This document shows positions 11,587 through 23,382 of a DNA stretch of 64,000 bases, one piece after another. Source of the stretch: Cunninghamia lanceolata. Taxonomy: Eukaryota; Streptophyta; Pinopsida; Cupressales; Cupressaceae. The stretch spans positions 4,916,501-4,980,500 of the forward strand of contig BSBN01000233.1 in NCBI GenBank assembly GCA_027924645.1. The letters are read 5' to 3'. The notes beneath the pieces are model-generated. The model made no database searches. It saw only the letters and a program-made list of their open reading frames with translations, and was not told the DNA's origin. Every line of letters begins with the position of its first letter. Position 1 is the first letter of the stretch. The position numbers were made by a program, and so were the translations under genes.

Positions 11587-11591
11587 AAACC

Positions 11592-12200
11592 TTTGTTCTA
11601 GCCCAGCACCACTAAGCATACTCCTAGCCTTCTCCATTAGTGTCATGTTCATTCTTTCTTCAACTCCATTTTATTGAGGGCAATAAAAGGTTGTATTTTG
11701 TCTCTAAATGTCACAATCTTTACAAAATCTATCAAAAACATTAGAGAAAAATTCACTGCCATTGTCAGTCCTCAAAACATTTTATTTTCTTTCTAGTCTA
11801 CAACTCAACCATTGCTTTAAATTCTTTAAATCGACTGAAAACTTTAGATTTATTCTTTAGAAATAATACCCATGTCCTTCTACTATAATCATCAATAAAT
11901 GAAACATAATATGTGGATTTCACAATGGAAGGAACATGTACAAGACCAAACACATCAAAATGAATAAGATCCAATACACCACAAGATTTATGAGAACTCA
12001 AATAAAACTAAACACGATTTTGTTTGCCATAAATGCAATGCTCATAGAAATCAAAATCAAGATTACAATCAATCAACCCTTCAACAAGGCTTTTATCTTT
12101 TTGAGGTCCTTAGACCCTTTTTTCCTATGTGGCCTAATGTCTGGTGCCATAACATAGTCTTCTCTGTGGGTAACTTTGATTCAGAAGAAAGAGCACCCTT
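11592..12200 (-). pseudogene. Copia-A integrase, N-terminal part and core (right of the nested insertion)
   Basis: On the minus strand the zinc-region tail (FYEHCIYGKQNRV) is followed by the core in the frame at 11798-12001, with GVLDLIHFDVFG, STYYVSFIDDYSRRTWV and FKAMVEL. Further along, CLRTDNGSEF, a VEERMNMTL block and GAGLEQRF run up to the insertion point at 11591. The three catalytic acidic residues are recognisable, but stops and frameshifts intervene. Confidence 0.85.
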
Positions 12201-12660
12201 AGGTACCTAGAAGCCACAACCACTCACTAAAAATGAAACCCTTTCCTTTTCAAATGAAGTAGTCACAAATTTTCTTTTTCAAGAAGAACTATTGCACTCA
12301 ACATTGCATGCATCAAGCTTATACAATGTGCTAAATTTGACACCTCTAGTAATCACCATAGCACCTCCTACCATCTTACATCCTAAATCAGAAAAGACTA
12401 CTTGCACACCCACATCTATTAGTTTTCTCACACATTAAATTTCATGCTAATCTAGGGATATGCAACACACCATTAATCCTTTTTATTCTACCATCAGGAA
12501 ATATGATTTTAACTTTACCACAACCAAAAATATTTAAATGACAATCATCACCCAAGTATACTTTACCTCCATCAAATTCTTCATGTATTCAAAAAACCAA
12601 TCTCTATTAGGGGTCATATGGAAAGATGCACCTAAGTCAATTAACCATGCAACATTACCT
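12201..12660 (-). pseudogene. Copia-A protease and protease-integrase linker
   Basis: The minus strand reads AWLIDLGASFHMTP at about 12610-12660, the Copia protease active site with the catalytic Asp kept (DLG in place of the usual DSG or DTG). Downstream, the sequence corresponds to the protease C-terminus and the pre-integrase linker, but stops break every frame, so boundaries are approximate. Confidence 0.7.
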
Positions 12661-13495
12661 ACACGAGTGGCCAAAGCTGCAATGAACGTATCACCATCTT
12701 CCTTCTCAGACTCATAATCATAATTAAATTTATTCTTTTTCTTCTTCTTTTCTTCTTTACACTCCTTAGAGAAGTGTCCAGGCTTACTGCAATTCCAGCA
12801 AATAATTTTGGACTTTCTAGGGGATTTGGAACTCCCTTTGGACTTGGATTTGTCACACTTCTCACTCTTCTTGCATTTTTATTTAGGTCTTCCATGAACA
12901 CTTAGGGCTTCTTTGGCACTAATGGATACCTTCCTCCTCATTTCTTCAGAAAGCAAATAACCCACAACATCTTTAACTTTCAAGACAATAGAAGTACTCC
13001 CAATCACCATAACAAGAGAATCCCATGAATCAACAAAAGAACATAGCAGGATCTGACATCTCTCCTCCTCATCCATTTTTACACAAATTGATGCCAATTG
13101 AACCACCAACATATTGAATGTTTCCAGGTGGTCCACAACTCATCCACCCTCTTCTATTCACAAGGAATACAATTTCTTCCTCAAGAAAATCTTTTTCACC
13201 AAAGATTTGGCCTGATATATCTCACTGAGTTTCTTCCATAGTTTCTTTGCAGAGGGCTCTTCATGGATATTGATTAAAATAGAATCTTTCAGGCACAATC
13301 TGATTAGACCCTTGGCTTTATGGTCCATAACATCATATTCAATAGCCAAAGTAGCATCTGTGGGCTTGAAACATCTTCATCAATAGCATTCCATAGATCT
13401 TGATCAATTAACAAATCCTCCATCTTCTGCTTCCACATGTCAATATTGTTACCAGAAAATTTTTCTACCTCTATTCTCCCTAATGTGCTCACCAT
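12661..13495 (-). pseudogene. Copia-A gag
   Basis: The start is the ATG at 13495 (MVSTLGRIEVEKFSG). The capsid region (KMEDLLIDQDLWNAI, SILINIHEEPSAKKLWKKL, MDEEERCQILLCSF) spans three frames with a frameshift near 13360. The zinc knuckle CWNCSKPGHFSKEC at 12759-12800 keeps all four CCHC ligands and is followed by a lysine-rich run. The same protein, more decayed, occurs at 30627-31460. Confidence 0.85.
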
Positions 13496-13602
13496 CTAAA
13501 AATTACTACAACATGATTACAAAGTATCTTCTGCACAAGCTCCCACTCAAAACTGGATTAGTTCAAAAAATCCAACCCACAACTGAAAACAAAGGTGATC
13601 AA

Positions 13603-13614
13603 GCTTTGATACCA
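13603..13614 (-). promoter_or_regulatory. Copia-A primer-binding site
   Basis: The minus strand reads TGGTATCAAAGC, one mismatch from the tRNA-iMet complement, two bases from the LTR end at 13617. Confidence 0.85.
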
Positions 13615-13616
13615 CT

Positions 13617-14584
13617 TGTAAGGAAGATAAGGTAGAGAAACAACTTCTTACACTAATCTTGAGGGGAGAGATATGCATAAAATTTTAGATCTTTACAACA
13701 GTTATAGAAATAAACACAATTAGCAATCATACCACAACATAGTAATTACATGGGGAACCCTTTCGGTAGAAAAACCCCACACTCCAAAGCCACCCAATAT
13801 ATTATTCAAGAATCAAGAAGATTATAATATACTTACAGAGCAAGATTTCATAAGAGTATAACCAACCAGATATCTAGATGCAACTCAACATCTATAAGAC
13901 TCTTACACACAACCTCCATCTCAAGCTCCTGATATATAGGAGATACAATACAGCAAACTATCAATGGTAATTACAAAACCATGAGCCAAAACCACCCAAA
14001 AGTGGCACCCAAAATATCTCCAATAAAATATGACTTGTGATGTGCCAAATCACAGACCAACATCTGTAACTCTCCCCTTTACAACTCTTTAAAGTGTCCA
14101 TCACGTTTTCACATTTCTGAAAATGAGAGGCCCAACTTCCAAAGGCCATAGCTTTTGATCTGGGTGTCTGATTGATGAACTGTTTGATGCGTTAGAAAGA
14201 TCATGGAGAGATCTATCAATATATAACCTATTTTGGTTGTTATGACAACTTTTGAGGCATTTAGGGACCTCTAAGTGCCTCAAATATGAGTTTAAAACTT
14301 TTTTAGGAGTTTCAAAACATGAAAACTTTAATATCTTGCAATCTAGGTATGATCTTGAGTCGAAACTCACCCAAGATGTTTACTTGGCAATTCCACACCT
14401 TTTGGGAAAATTTTAAGTCTATTCATACTCAAATGTAGAGTTTCTAAAAATAGTAAGCCCTACCATTTTTAGCCCCCTTTGGAAGTTCTAAACCATTCTT
14501 CAAGATAATGGGTATTCAAAAAGACTAAAATTAGGAAGAATAGAATCCTTTTGTAGTTGCAAGGTTGAGACACCTTTCCTAATA
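13617..14584 (-). repeat. Copia-A 5' LTR
   Basis: On the minus strand the LTR starts TATTAGGAAAGGTGTCTC (TGTTAGG in the related element at 29720, so the terminal TG has decayed to TA) and ends CTTCCTTACA. The U5 stem-loop lies at about 13752-13785. The LTR shares long stretches with those at 29720-30503 and 31890-32682. Confidence 0.85.
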
Positions 14585-15289
14585 GCAGCAAAGTGGAATC
14601 TCTAGGAAAGAGTGGTAGATTTCCCTAGAAATTGAGTGACTCATTTTTTCTTATTTTACCTTGGGATTTTGATGCAAGTGCATCCATAAGAACCTCGATA
14701 ATATGATGTCATGTCTAATGCAAGAGGAATTATGGCCTAATTAGGTAGTTGTGTGTTAATGTATGTTCATGGTTAGTAATTGATAGTACTAAATGGTGGC
14801 ACACTTGACCTGATGATGGAATTAGGTTTTGTGGTTGTGGTATAAGTTTTGTATGTGGTTCCTACATTTTCAATTAAAGCTTGAGGTTTATTGAATGAAA
14901 GGAGGTTTGTTATTTGGCTTATAATGCAACTGTGGTTTGATAGTGTGAGTTATCTAGACTATTTTTATTTTACAGGAGTCTATGTTGGGTTTGTGCCAAA
15001 GGAGAAAAATTGTGAGGTGTTTAGTAACCATTGTGAAGATCTATAGTGTGTCACATGGAGAGTCTCCACCACTGAACTATTGTAACATGTAAGTTAATAT
15101 ATCTAGTTGGCAAAATGTTTGATTTGGTTTCAAGCTTTGTGCTAACCTAAGGCTAATGTAAATCATATGAGGAGAACAATATAAATAAGAATTTTTTAAT
15201 TGGTATAAAGTAAGAAAAGAATACAAGAATAGGGTAGAGGCACAGAAGGTAAGTTTAGTAGTGAGGGAGTGAAATTTGAGTGGTAGAGT
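14585..15289. other. Gene-free spacer between Copia-A and Copia-C
   Basis: No coding motif or repeat with a partner in the window was seen. The sequence continues across Copia-C at 22604, since the AGAGT duplication marks a single insertion site. Confidence 0.6.
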
Positions 15290-16709
15290 TGTTGAAAGGC
15301 ACAAGACAACTGAGAAGGGGGGTGAATCAGTTGTATCAAAAAACTTTAACTTCTTTAAAGAAAAATCACTTTCACATTCACTTAATCTAACTCCTTATTC
15401 TATTATGAACATTAAACATGAATAGTAGAATTAAAACATGAACATATCAACACCATACACACATGAACACCAGATTTTTACATGGAAAACCCTAAACAAG
15501 GAAAAACCATGGTGAGTGTTAGTTCACAATATAATGTAGTAACAATATCAAATATCAAAAGTGGCTCACTACCAAAGGGCTCACTACCCAAAAGAATGGC
15601 TCTCTACCAAAGGCTGGCTCACTATTGAGGGTTGGCTCATTACCAGGGTTGAACTGATATATTAGCATCTACACCATGCCTAAGTTCAATTCCATTGAAG
15701 TGCAATACAACCCCTCTAATATGCTCTGCTTTAACAACTCACACTTTAACTTTGCATCTTTCCACATAGCCACTCAATCAGTGTGAATTCATTACATACA
15801 TTTATACCTATCATAAACCTTGGAATGTACATCAAGGTTGACATTACATTCAACAACCATTGGAACTATCTCCAAGGTCAGCATACATACAGAAATCATA
15901 TTAGGACTTGACCTAAACAAACTTACAGAGTAAATGAATGAAGGGTGAACACATCATGGCTTAGCTCAGACCCAAATACATCTTCACATGCTTGGACATG
16001 CTTCTACAATCCATGATTCACCTCCACAACAAGTGTGACTAACCACGTCGGCTAGAACTTGTGCACATATCAAGAACACTCAAAAACATGCTTACAAGAT
16101 CTTCATTGTAGATTACGGATCAATCACATGTCTTCAACACATTATCGAGAAATCCATGAACAACATAAAGTCACTTGGGAGCTAACAAATCCAACTGCAA
16201 TAGATCTCACTTGAAGACAACAGATATCACTTAGAGATACATCTTAGACTGCTTCTCAACAGACATTGTCAAACTCTACTAATCACTAACTTTCCTTCCA
16301 GAGCATCAAATGAAAAATCCTTTGGAATGAATATAAATAAGGACCTTATAAGCTTAATTCTAGAACCACAAAGCCAAAATCCAATCTTCAGAGAAATGTG
16401 GAGCAAAACACTTTCTCCTTGTCACTCTACACACATTGCTAGGCACAGTCTTCATATTGGTGAATAGAACTTTTTTTGCATAGTGATCCAGACCACCAAA
16501 TTAGGGATTTAGTATCTTGAAACACTTCTCTAAATCATATCCAAAGCTCATACTCTGGTCTTCACTATAGAGAAAATGTAGAGAAAAATACTCAGACAAT
16601 GTTCTTATATCAATCAACAAGCAGCAATATCAGAAGATACAATTGGAACCAATGACAACACAAAAATATTGACATCAATGACAACACTAGTTAGCACATA
16701 CTTGCAACA
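15290..16709 (-). repeat. Copia-C 3' LTR
   Basis: On the plus strand it reads TGTTGAAAGG...CTTGCAACA and is followed by tctccccctttgtc, the complement of the polypurine tract. Degenerate ggctcactacc-like units recur at 15570-15655. A TATA-like box (tatttata on the minus strand) lies at 16332-16339. Confidence 0.95.
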
Positions 16710-17016
16710 ATCTCCCCCTTTGTCATTGATGGCAACATATGATGTGAAAAACATGTTCCACCATCAAGACACAATTATGCATCAAAATTCCCCATTTCTT
16801 TTTACACTTCTGCACTCTTACACCCCCTATGTTTTTCACATGGTGTCTCTCCCCCTTTGACATCAATGGAAAAGGGCATCACATCTCTTCTACTGTACAT
16901 GCACAACAATCATCTCAAACCACTACTTGCTCCCTCTGAGAGGTAGCCTTCAATCATCAGTCCAAAAGAAGAAATGTACTTTGAAGCACACTGGATTGAT
17001 GCATCTTCTTATGCAT

Positions 17017-17950
17017 CTAGTTTAAGGAAGGAGGGGAAATAACCCCTAATTTCTCTTGGAGATACGCAAATGTGTCTTTTGGAAGAGCCTTAGTGAATAT
17101 ATCAGTAACTTGATCTTTTGTAGGCACATACTCAAGCTTCACCTCATTCTCTGCAACTTTCTCCCTTAAAAAGTGATTTAATTGAAATATGCTTTGTCTT
17201 TGAATGCATCACTAGATTCTTTGAAATATTTATGGCACTTTTGTTATCAGAAAGAATAGGAATTGGCCCATCATACTCAACTTTGATGTCCTTCAAGGTC
17301 TACTTCATCCATAATGCCTAAGTACAACATGATACTGTAGAAATATATTCTACTTCTATAATTGACAAGGAGACCGATTCTTGTTTCTTGCTATGCTAGG
17401 ACACTGCCATATCTCCAAGGAAGAATGCACCTCCACTTGTGCTTTTCTTGTCATCAACACATCCAGTTGAATTTGCATTTGTATAGGCACTTAAAGAGAA
17501 ATCATTGTTCTTAGGATACCACAAGCCATGATCAGGAGTGCCATTCAAATACCTGAACATCCTTTTTACTACCATCACATGTGATTCTCTAGGATCTGAT
17601 TGAAATCTAGCCACAAGATAGACTACATGCATGCTATCTAGTCTGATATTAGTTAGGTAAAGTAGTCCTCCAATCATTGATTTGTACTTGTTTTGATCAG
17701 CCTTAGGAGATTCATTATTCTTTCTTAGTTTACAACCAGTAACCATAGGAGTGCATACCAGTTTAGAGTCCTCCATTCCAAACTTCTTCAATAATTCCCT
17801 AACATACTTTGATTGAGAAATGAAAATGCCTTTATCTATCTGATTGATTTGTAGTCTAAGAAAGAAGTTCATCTCACCACACATAGACATCTTAAATTCC
17901 TTTTGCATTTCATTTGCAAAATTCTTGCACATTTCTTCATTTCCACAAAA
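17017..17950 (-). pseudogene. Copia-C RNase H and pol C-terminus
   Basis: The frame at 17396-17932 holds the connection region (ELLKKFGMEDSKLVCTPM) and the start of RNase H (LSAYTNANSTGCVDDKKST, where Copia-B has YTDVNWAG, so the first catalytic Asp has become Asn). The remainder to the TAG at 17017-17019 includes DIFTKALPKDTFAYL but has stops. It ends about 300 bp before the LTR, as in Copia-B. Confidence 0.85.
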
Positions 17951-18870
17951 TATGATATCATCTACATAGACCTCAATAATCAGGATTTGAAGGCTTTGCT
18001 TACCTTGATATACAAATTACTATCTGTGGACCCTTTACTGAAAACCTTGCTGCACCAAATACTTATCTAGTCTTGCATACCAAGATCTAGGATCTTGCTT
18101 CAACCCATACAAGGCCTTCTTCAATTTACATACCATGTATGGTTTGTCTAATAACTAGAACCCATCTGGTTGCTCTATGTAGACTTCTTCTAGCTCATGA
18201 TTCAGGAAGGAAAATTTCACATCCATCTGATATACTTTGAAATTTTTGTGTGCTTCAAATGCCAAAAACAGTCTAATAGCTTCCATTCTTGCCACTAGAG
18301 CATAGGTCTCTTCATAATCAATTCCTTCAACTTGGGAGTAGCCTTTACATACAAGTCTTGCCTTGTTTCTCACAACTTCTCCAGCATCATTTAGTTTGTT
18401 CTAGAAAACCCACTTTGTTCCAATCACATTCTTGCGTGTAAGTCTAGGGGCAATTTCCCAAGTCTTGTTCTTCTCAATCTTTAGTAGTTCTTCTTCCACT
18501 GCCCTGACCCAATACTCATCATTACATGCTTTATTTAGTATTTTAGGTTCCACCTTTGAAAGTAGACAGAGATTTACTTGTTCTTTTGTAATCCTGCTTC
18601 TTGTCATCACACCTTTCCTTTTGTCACCAATAATATGATCTTCAGCATGATCTCTTTCCACATACCTTAGAGTTTTAGGAATTCTTACTGGATCTTCAGC
18701 TTGAACTTCTTCTTCTTCCAGAGCAGTTTGTTCTTTAGTTTGAACTTCCTCTTCCTTGCCTTTTTCAACCTTTTATGTATCAGCAGATCCATCTAATTCA
18801 TATCCATCTAATTGAATGTCTTCATCTACCTTCACATTTGCACTTTCAATGATTTTTCTCAATCTTTTGT
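17951..18870 (-). pseudogene. Copia-C reverse transcriptase
   Basis: The frames at 18401-18661 and 18155-18373 carry KNKTWEIAPR and GTKWVF, then [19 protein letters not shown] and the [15 protein letters not shown] block. The catalytic box YVDD at 17957-17968 is intact. Stops separate the fragments. Upstream is the acidic linker that contains the recurring KRLRKIIES block, also present in Copia-B. Confidence 0.85.
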
Positions 18871-19760
18871 TATAGCACCGACAAGCCTTGATCTTAGTGG
18901 AGTACCCAAGGAATATGCCTTCATCACATCTAGCATCAAAATTTCCTAATTATTCATCTCTTCTAATGCAAGATTTGCTTCCAAAGACTTTAAAGTATTT
19001 AACAGTAGGAGCTCTACCATACGACAACTCATAGGGTGTCTTTGTTTCTTCTACTCTGACTTGCACTATGTTCTGAATGTAGACAACATTGTGTATTTCT
19101 TCTTTCCAGTATACTTATGGTAGGTCTGCTTCCTTGATCATTGCTCTGGAATCTTCTTGAATAGTTATACTCTTTGTTTCAACTAATCCATTTTGTTGAG
19201 GAGTCTAGGGAGTAGACAAATGTCTCTTTATTCCATGTTCTTCACAAAAAGCATTGAACTTATTTGATGTAAACTCACCACCTCTGTCAACTCTTAATCA
19301 TTTGATTCTCGAATCCATTTCATTTTCAACCATAGCTTTGAATGCCTTGAACTTATCTAAAGCTTCTATCTTTTATCTAAGGAATGTAACCCAAGTCATT
19401 CTTGAAAAATCATCAATAAGAAGCATAAAATACCTTTCTCCTTGTAGACTTCTTGTTCTTATGGGACCACACATGTCCGTATGCACCAACTCTAGAAAAC
19501 CTATGGAGGATTGTTCTTTTCTTTTGAAAGAGGTCTTTGTCATCTTCCCAAACTAACATACATTGCTTTTGAAAGAGGTCTTTGTCATCTTCCCAAACTG
19601 ACATTCTTTGTATATAAAATTAGAAAGCTTCACAATCTTAGGTAGATCTCTCATAGCTTGAATAGTGCTTGTTCTCACTAGATTATTGAAGTTAATGTGA
19701 CACGTTCTCCTATGCCATAACCAACTTTCATTTGTCTTAGCCAACAAACAACAATTTTCA
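18871..19760 (-). pseudogene. Copia-C integrase with an in-frame tandem duplication
   Basis: The frame at 19553-19747 gives the zinc-binding region (LWHRRTCHINFNN, CQFGKMTKTSFK). The core follows with LVHTDMCGP, LLIDDFSRMTWVTF, RVDRGGEF and QQNGLVETKS, so the three acidic catalytic residues are traceable. A 45-bp segment is duplicated in frame at 19521-19610, repeating the FGKMTKTSFK block. Several stops are present. Confidence 0.85.
19521..19610 (-). repeat. 45-bp tandem duplication inside the Copia-C integrase
   Basis: Units at 19521-19565 and 19566-19610 agree at most positions. The length is a multiple of three, so the frame is kept and 15 codons are repeated. Copia-B has a single copy. 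Confidence 0.9.
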
Positions 19761-20249
19761 GCACCTTTTAAATGATAAACATTACCATGAGTCTTCTTAC
19801 CATTAGCAATTAAGGTTTCGGAGCTATTCTATAGCTTACACCCATTGTCCTTGAATGCAAGATTATAACCTTTATCACACATTTGACTAACACTTAGGAG
19901 ATTATGCTTTAGGCCCCTAACATAAATAATATCAGCTGTATTTTTCTTACCATCAAAAGTAATAGATCCCTTTCCACAAATCTTACCAGTTGCATCATCA
20001 CCAAACCTAACACGTCCTCCATCATATTTTTCAAACTTAAAAAACTTACTCTTGTCTCCTATAATGTTGTTTGAACATCTGTTGTTAATGATTCATTCAT
20101 CTTCCTTGTCAATATGAAAGACAGCTTGCAAGATTAGCAGAAACAAGTTCTTCTCTAAGTGCAATAAACAGGCATTCACTACTATTGCCATCAGTAGAAT
20201 TCGATTCATCATTAGTTAAACCATCATAATCTTTATTATAGTAACTCTT
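19761..20249 (-). pseudogene. Copia-C protease (active site destroyed)
   Basis: The region between gag and integrase matches the Copia-B protease (YVRGLKHNLLSVSQM). At the active site, 20078-20086, the codons read Asn-Asn-Arg where Copia-B has Asp-Ser-Gly, and a stop replaces the preceding Trp. The enzyme could not work. Confidence 0.8.
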
Positions 20250-21110
20250 TCATACCATCTTTCCTTTACTTTCATTAATTTTCAAGGCTCTGTCAGGACA
20301 TCTTGAAGCATAGTGACCAATTTTACCACAATTGAAGCATTTGAAAGGTAACTTACCTTTGAACTTTCCTCTATTGTCCCTTTTTATTCTACTTGCAAAT
20401 TTGGCTTCAAGCTCTGCAAAGTATTCATCTAATTCCACGGCATATTTCTCTAAACTAAAAGTCTTAGTTTCTTCCTTGGCCTTGAAAGTAGTCTCAGATT
20501 TCACAAGGCCATCAATAGTACCAAACTCTCTTATCTCAAAAGTAGTCAGCTTACCAAGCAATTGATCTTTTGAAAGCTTGCCCATATCAAGTAACTCTTC
20601 AATAGAAGATACCTTGTGACTATAAGATTTAGGAAGAATTCTGAGTATCTTATCTGTAATATCCTCATCCTTTAATTCTCCACCAAGATCCCTGATGCTA
20701 CTGTCAACTTCATCAATCTTCTATAAGTAACTTGTTATGTTCTCATCTTCAGCCATTCGCATGGTTTCATATGTGGTCTTCAACTTCTACAACTTGGCCT
20801 TCTTGACAAATGCATCACCTTCATAGACTTGCTTTAATTTGTGCCAAATGTCATAGGCAGTTTCTAGATTCACAACTTTTGCCATTTCAGTGTTAGATAG
20901 GGCATTTAATAGAGCATTTTTATCTTTGTTATTAGCCTAAAAATCTTTAATCTCTTCTTCAGACTCTGAACCATCTTTAGGTACTATGTACTTATCTTTA
21001 ACCATTATCCAAACATGATAACCAATAGAAATAAGATAACTTTGCATTTGTACTTTCTAGTAGGCATATTCAAATCCATCAAACTAAGGAATGTCTTTCT
21101 TGTGTGCCAT
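20250..21110 (-). pseudogene. Copia-C gag
   Basis: The start is the ATG at 21110 (MAHKKDIP, then a stop). The capsid region includes DIWHKLKQVYEG and MRMAEDENITSYL; the final open frame at 20250-20585 covers the C-terminus. The zinc knuckle CFNCGKIGHYASRC at 20298-20339 keeps all CCHC ligands. Confidence 0.85.
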
Positions 21111-21154
21111 CTTGGATCTACCTTGAGTTGTTAGGCTTTCTTCAATGGAACCTT

Positions 21155-21166
21155 GCTCTGATACCA
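21155..21166 (-). promoter_or_regulatory. Copia-C primer-binding site
   Basis: The plus strand reads GCTCTGATACCA, the exact complement of TGGTATCAGAGC, two bases from the 5' LTR. Confidence 0.95.
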
Positions 21167-21168
21167 AT

Positions 21169-22598
21169 TGTTGAATGGCACAAGACAACTGAGAAGGGGG
21201 GTAAATCAATTGTATCAAAAGATTTAACTTCTTTAAAGAAAAATCACTTTAACTTTCACTTAATCTAACTCCTTATTCTATTATGAACATTAAACATGAA
21301 TAGCAGAATTAAAACATGAAACATCAACACCATACACACATGAACACTAGATTTTTACATGGAAAACCCTAAACAGGGAAAAACCACGATGAGTGTTAGC
21401 TCACAATATAATGTAGTAACACTACCAAATATGAAAAGTGACTCACTCCCAAAGGGATCACTACTCAGGGCTCACTGCCCAAAAGAATGGCTCATTGCCA
21501 AAAGGTGGCTCACTATTGAGGGTTGGCTCACTGCCAGGGTTGAACTGATATATTAGCATCTATATAATGCCTGAGTTTAGTTCTATTGAAGCGCAATACA
21601 ACTCCTCTGATCTGCTCTGCTTTAACAACTCACACTTTATCTCTGCATCTTTGCCACATAGCCACTTAATTAGTGCAAATTCATTACATACATTTATACC
21701 TATCATCAACCTTAGAATGTACATCAAGGTTGGCATTACATTCTACAACCATTGGAACTATCTCCAAGGTCGGCATACATACATAAATCAAATTAGGACT
21801 TGACCTAAACAAACTTGCAGAGTAAATGAATGAAGGGTGAACACATCACAACTTAGCTTTGACCCAAATACATCTTCACATGCTTGGACACACTTCTACA
21901 ATCCATGATTCACCTCCACAAGTGTGACTAACTAGGTCGACCAGAACTTGTGCACATATCAAGAACACTCAGAAACATGCTTGCAAGATCTTCATTGTAG
22001 CTTGCGGATCAATCACATGTCTTCAACACATTCTAGAGACATCCATGAACAACATAAAGTCACTTGGGAGCTGACAAATCCAACCACAACATATTTCACT
22101 TGAAGACAATAGATATCACTTAGACATACATCTCAGACTGCTTCTCAACAGACACTGTCAAACTTTGCTAATCACTAACTTGCCTTCTAGAGAATCAAAT
22201 GACAAATCCTTTGGAATGAATATAACTAAGGATCTTATAATCTTAAGTCTATAACCGCAAAGACAAAATCCAATTTGCAGAGAAATGCGAAGTAAAACAC
22301 TTTCTACTTGTCACTCTGCACACATTACCAGGCACAGTCTTCATACTGGTGAATAGAACTTTTTATGTAGGGTGATCCAAACCACCAAATTTTGGATTTA
22401 GCATCTTCAAACACTTCTATAAATCATATCCAAAGCTCATACTCTAGTCTTCACTATAGAGAAAATGTGGAGCAAAATACTCAGACAGTGTTCTTCAATC
22501 AATCAACAAGCAGCAATATTAGAAGATACAGTTGGCACCAATGACAACACAAACATGTTGACATCAATAAAAACATCAATTAGCACATACTTGCAAAA
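21169..22598 (-). repeat. Copia-C 5' LTR
   Basis: On the plus strand it starts TGTTGAATGG and ends CTTGCAAAA; the terminal CA has mutated to AA. AGAGT follows at 22599-22603, matching the left flank. Confidence 0.95.
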
Positions 22599-22603
22599 AG
22601 AGT

Positions 22604-23382
22604 GTGGTATTTGGTAACATGATGTGGGATACAATCTAAAGGTGCCCAAGATGGTGTGTAGGAAAGTGGTGTTGAGATTACTTTATTTAGGTAATGTCAT
22701 ATCCATTGCAATAAGTTTGTGTTTAATTTTGAGATTGCGTTATGTTGGAAATCATTATGACTGGCTTGTAATAAGTCTAGAAGTGGTGTTTCCATAGTTT
22801 AATGTAGTATTTTACATGGAGGACACCCTAGTGGCAACTATCTATTTTTGTAATCTTTGTTAATCTTGATGTAATCAGACATCTATGGCTTGGCATGTAA
22901 GAGGCCCATGGTGGCAAACTATGTTAATGAATCAGTGCTAATTATGTAAGTTGTCTAGTCAATTTTTAAATCTTGTGTGTTGTGGTAACTTGTGGTTAAG
23001 TTTTTATTATGGGTTGCATTGTTGGATAGTCCTTCTTGGACCCTCCTACCATGACTGCATTAATTGTGCAATGCTTTGGAGGCTAGATTTTTCTTGAAAG
23101 GGTGTTCCTAGGATACACATGTGTCTCTTATATTCTTGTGGTTGCTTTTGTCCTTCCTCTCTCATTCTTTCATATTTCTAAGCATTATTTCACATACCAG
23201 AATACTACTAAATTTATGTAGATTTGATTTTTGTAATATTTTCCTCAAAGGTTTAATGTGGAAATGTTTGCATTTTTATTAGTTGAGTTTTATTTTGAGT
23301 TTTATTATAAGGGGTTTGTGGGTGCTTTTCCTAACATTTATGATCAAGGTAGAGGTGGTTATGTGGTTTGCATGTGCTTGCA
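22604..23382 (+). other. Gene-free spacer with an LTR-like U5 tail
   Basis: No gene was seen. From about 23055 to 23336 the sequence resembles the end of the element X 3' LTR (46455-46583 plus 52986-53126), including ttgtgcaatgcttt, tttttcttgaaagggt and the terminal ctaaca. It is therefore probably the right end of a related LTR whose left part cannot be matched. Confidence 0.5.

Larger units (their letters stand above)
2994..14584 (-). mobile_element. Copia-A: minus-strand Ty1/Copia, 3' end missing, split by Copia-B
   Basis: Read on the minus strand the order is 5' LTR (13617-14584), primer-binding site, gag, protease, integrase, reverse transcriptase: the Copia order. The integrase is interrupted by a complete second Copia at 4311-11586. 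RNase H and the 3' LTR are absent because the element stops at the orphan LTR ending at 2993. The protein fragments are close to those of the deletion derivative at 29720-32682, and the LTR termini of the two also agree, so they belong to one family. Frameshifts and stops are frequent, so the element is dead. Confidence 0.9.
15290..22598 (-). mobile_element. Copia-C: complete minus-strand Ty1/Copia
   Basis: The element is 7,309 bp with LTRs of 1,420 bp (15290-16709) and 1,430 bp (21169-22598) and the target duplication AGAGT at 15285-15289 and 22599-22603. A perfect primer-binding site, the full gag-protease-integrase-RT-RNase H order and a polypurine tract are present. LTR and protein sequences are close to Copia-B (for example LLKKFGMEDSKL in both). 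Stops and frameshifts are spread throughout, and the protease active site is lost. Confidence 0.95.
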
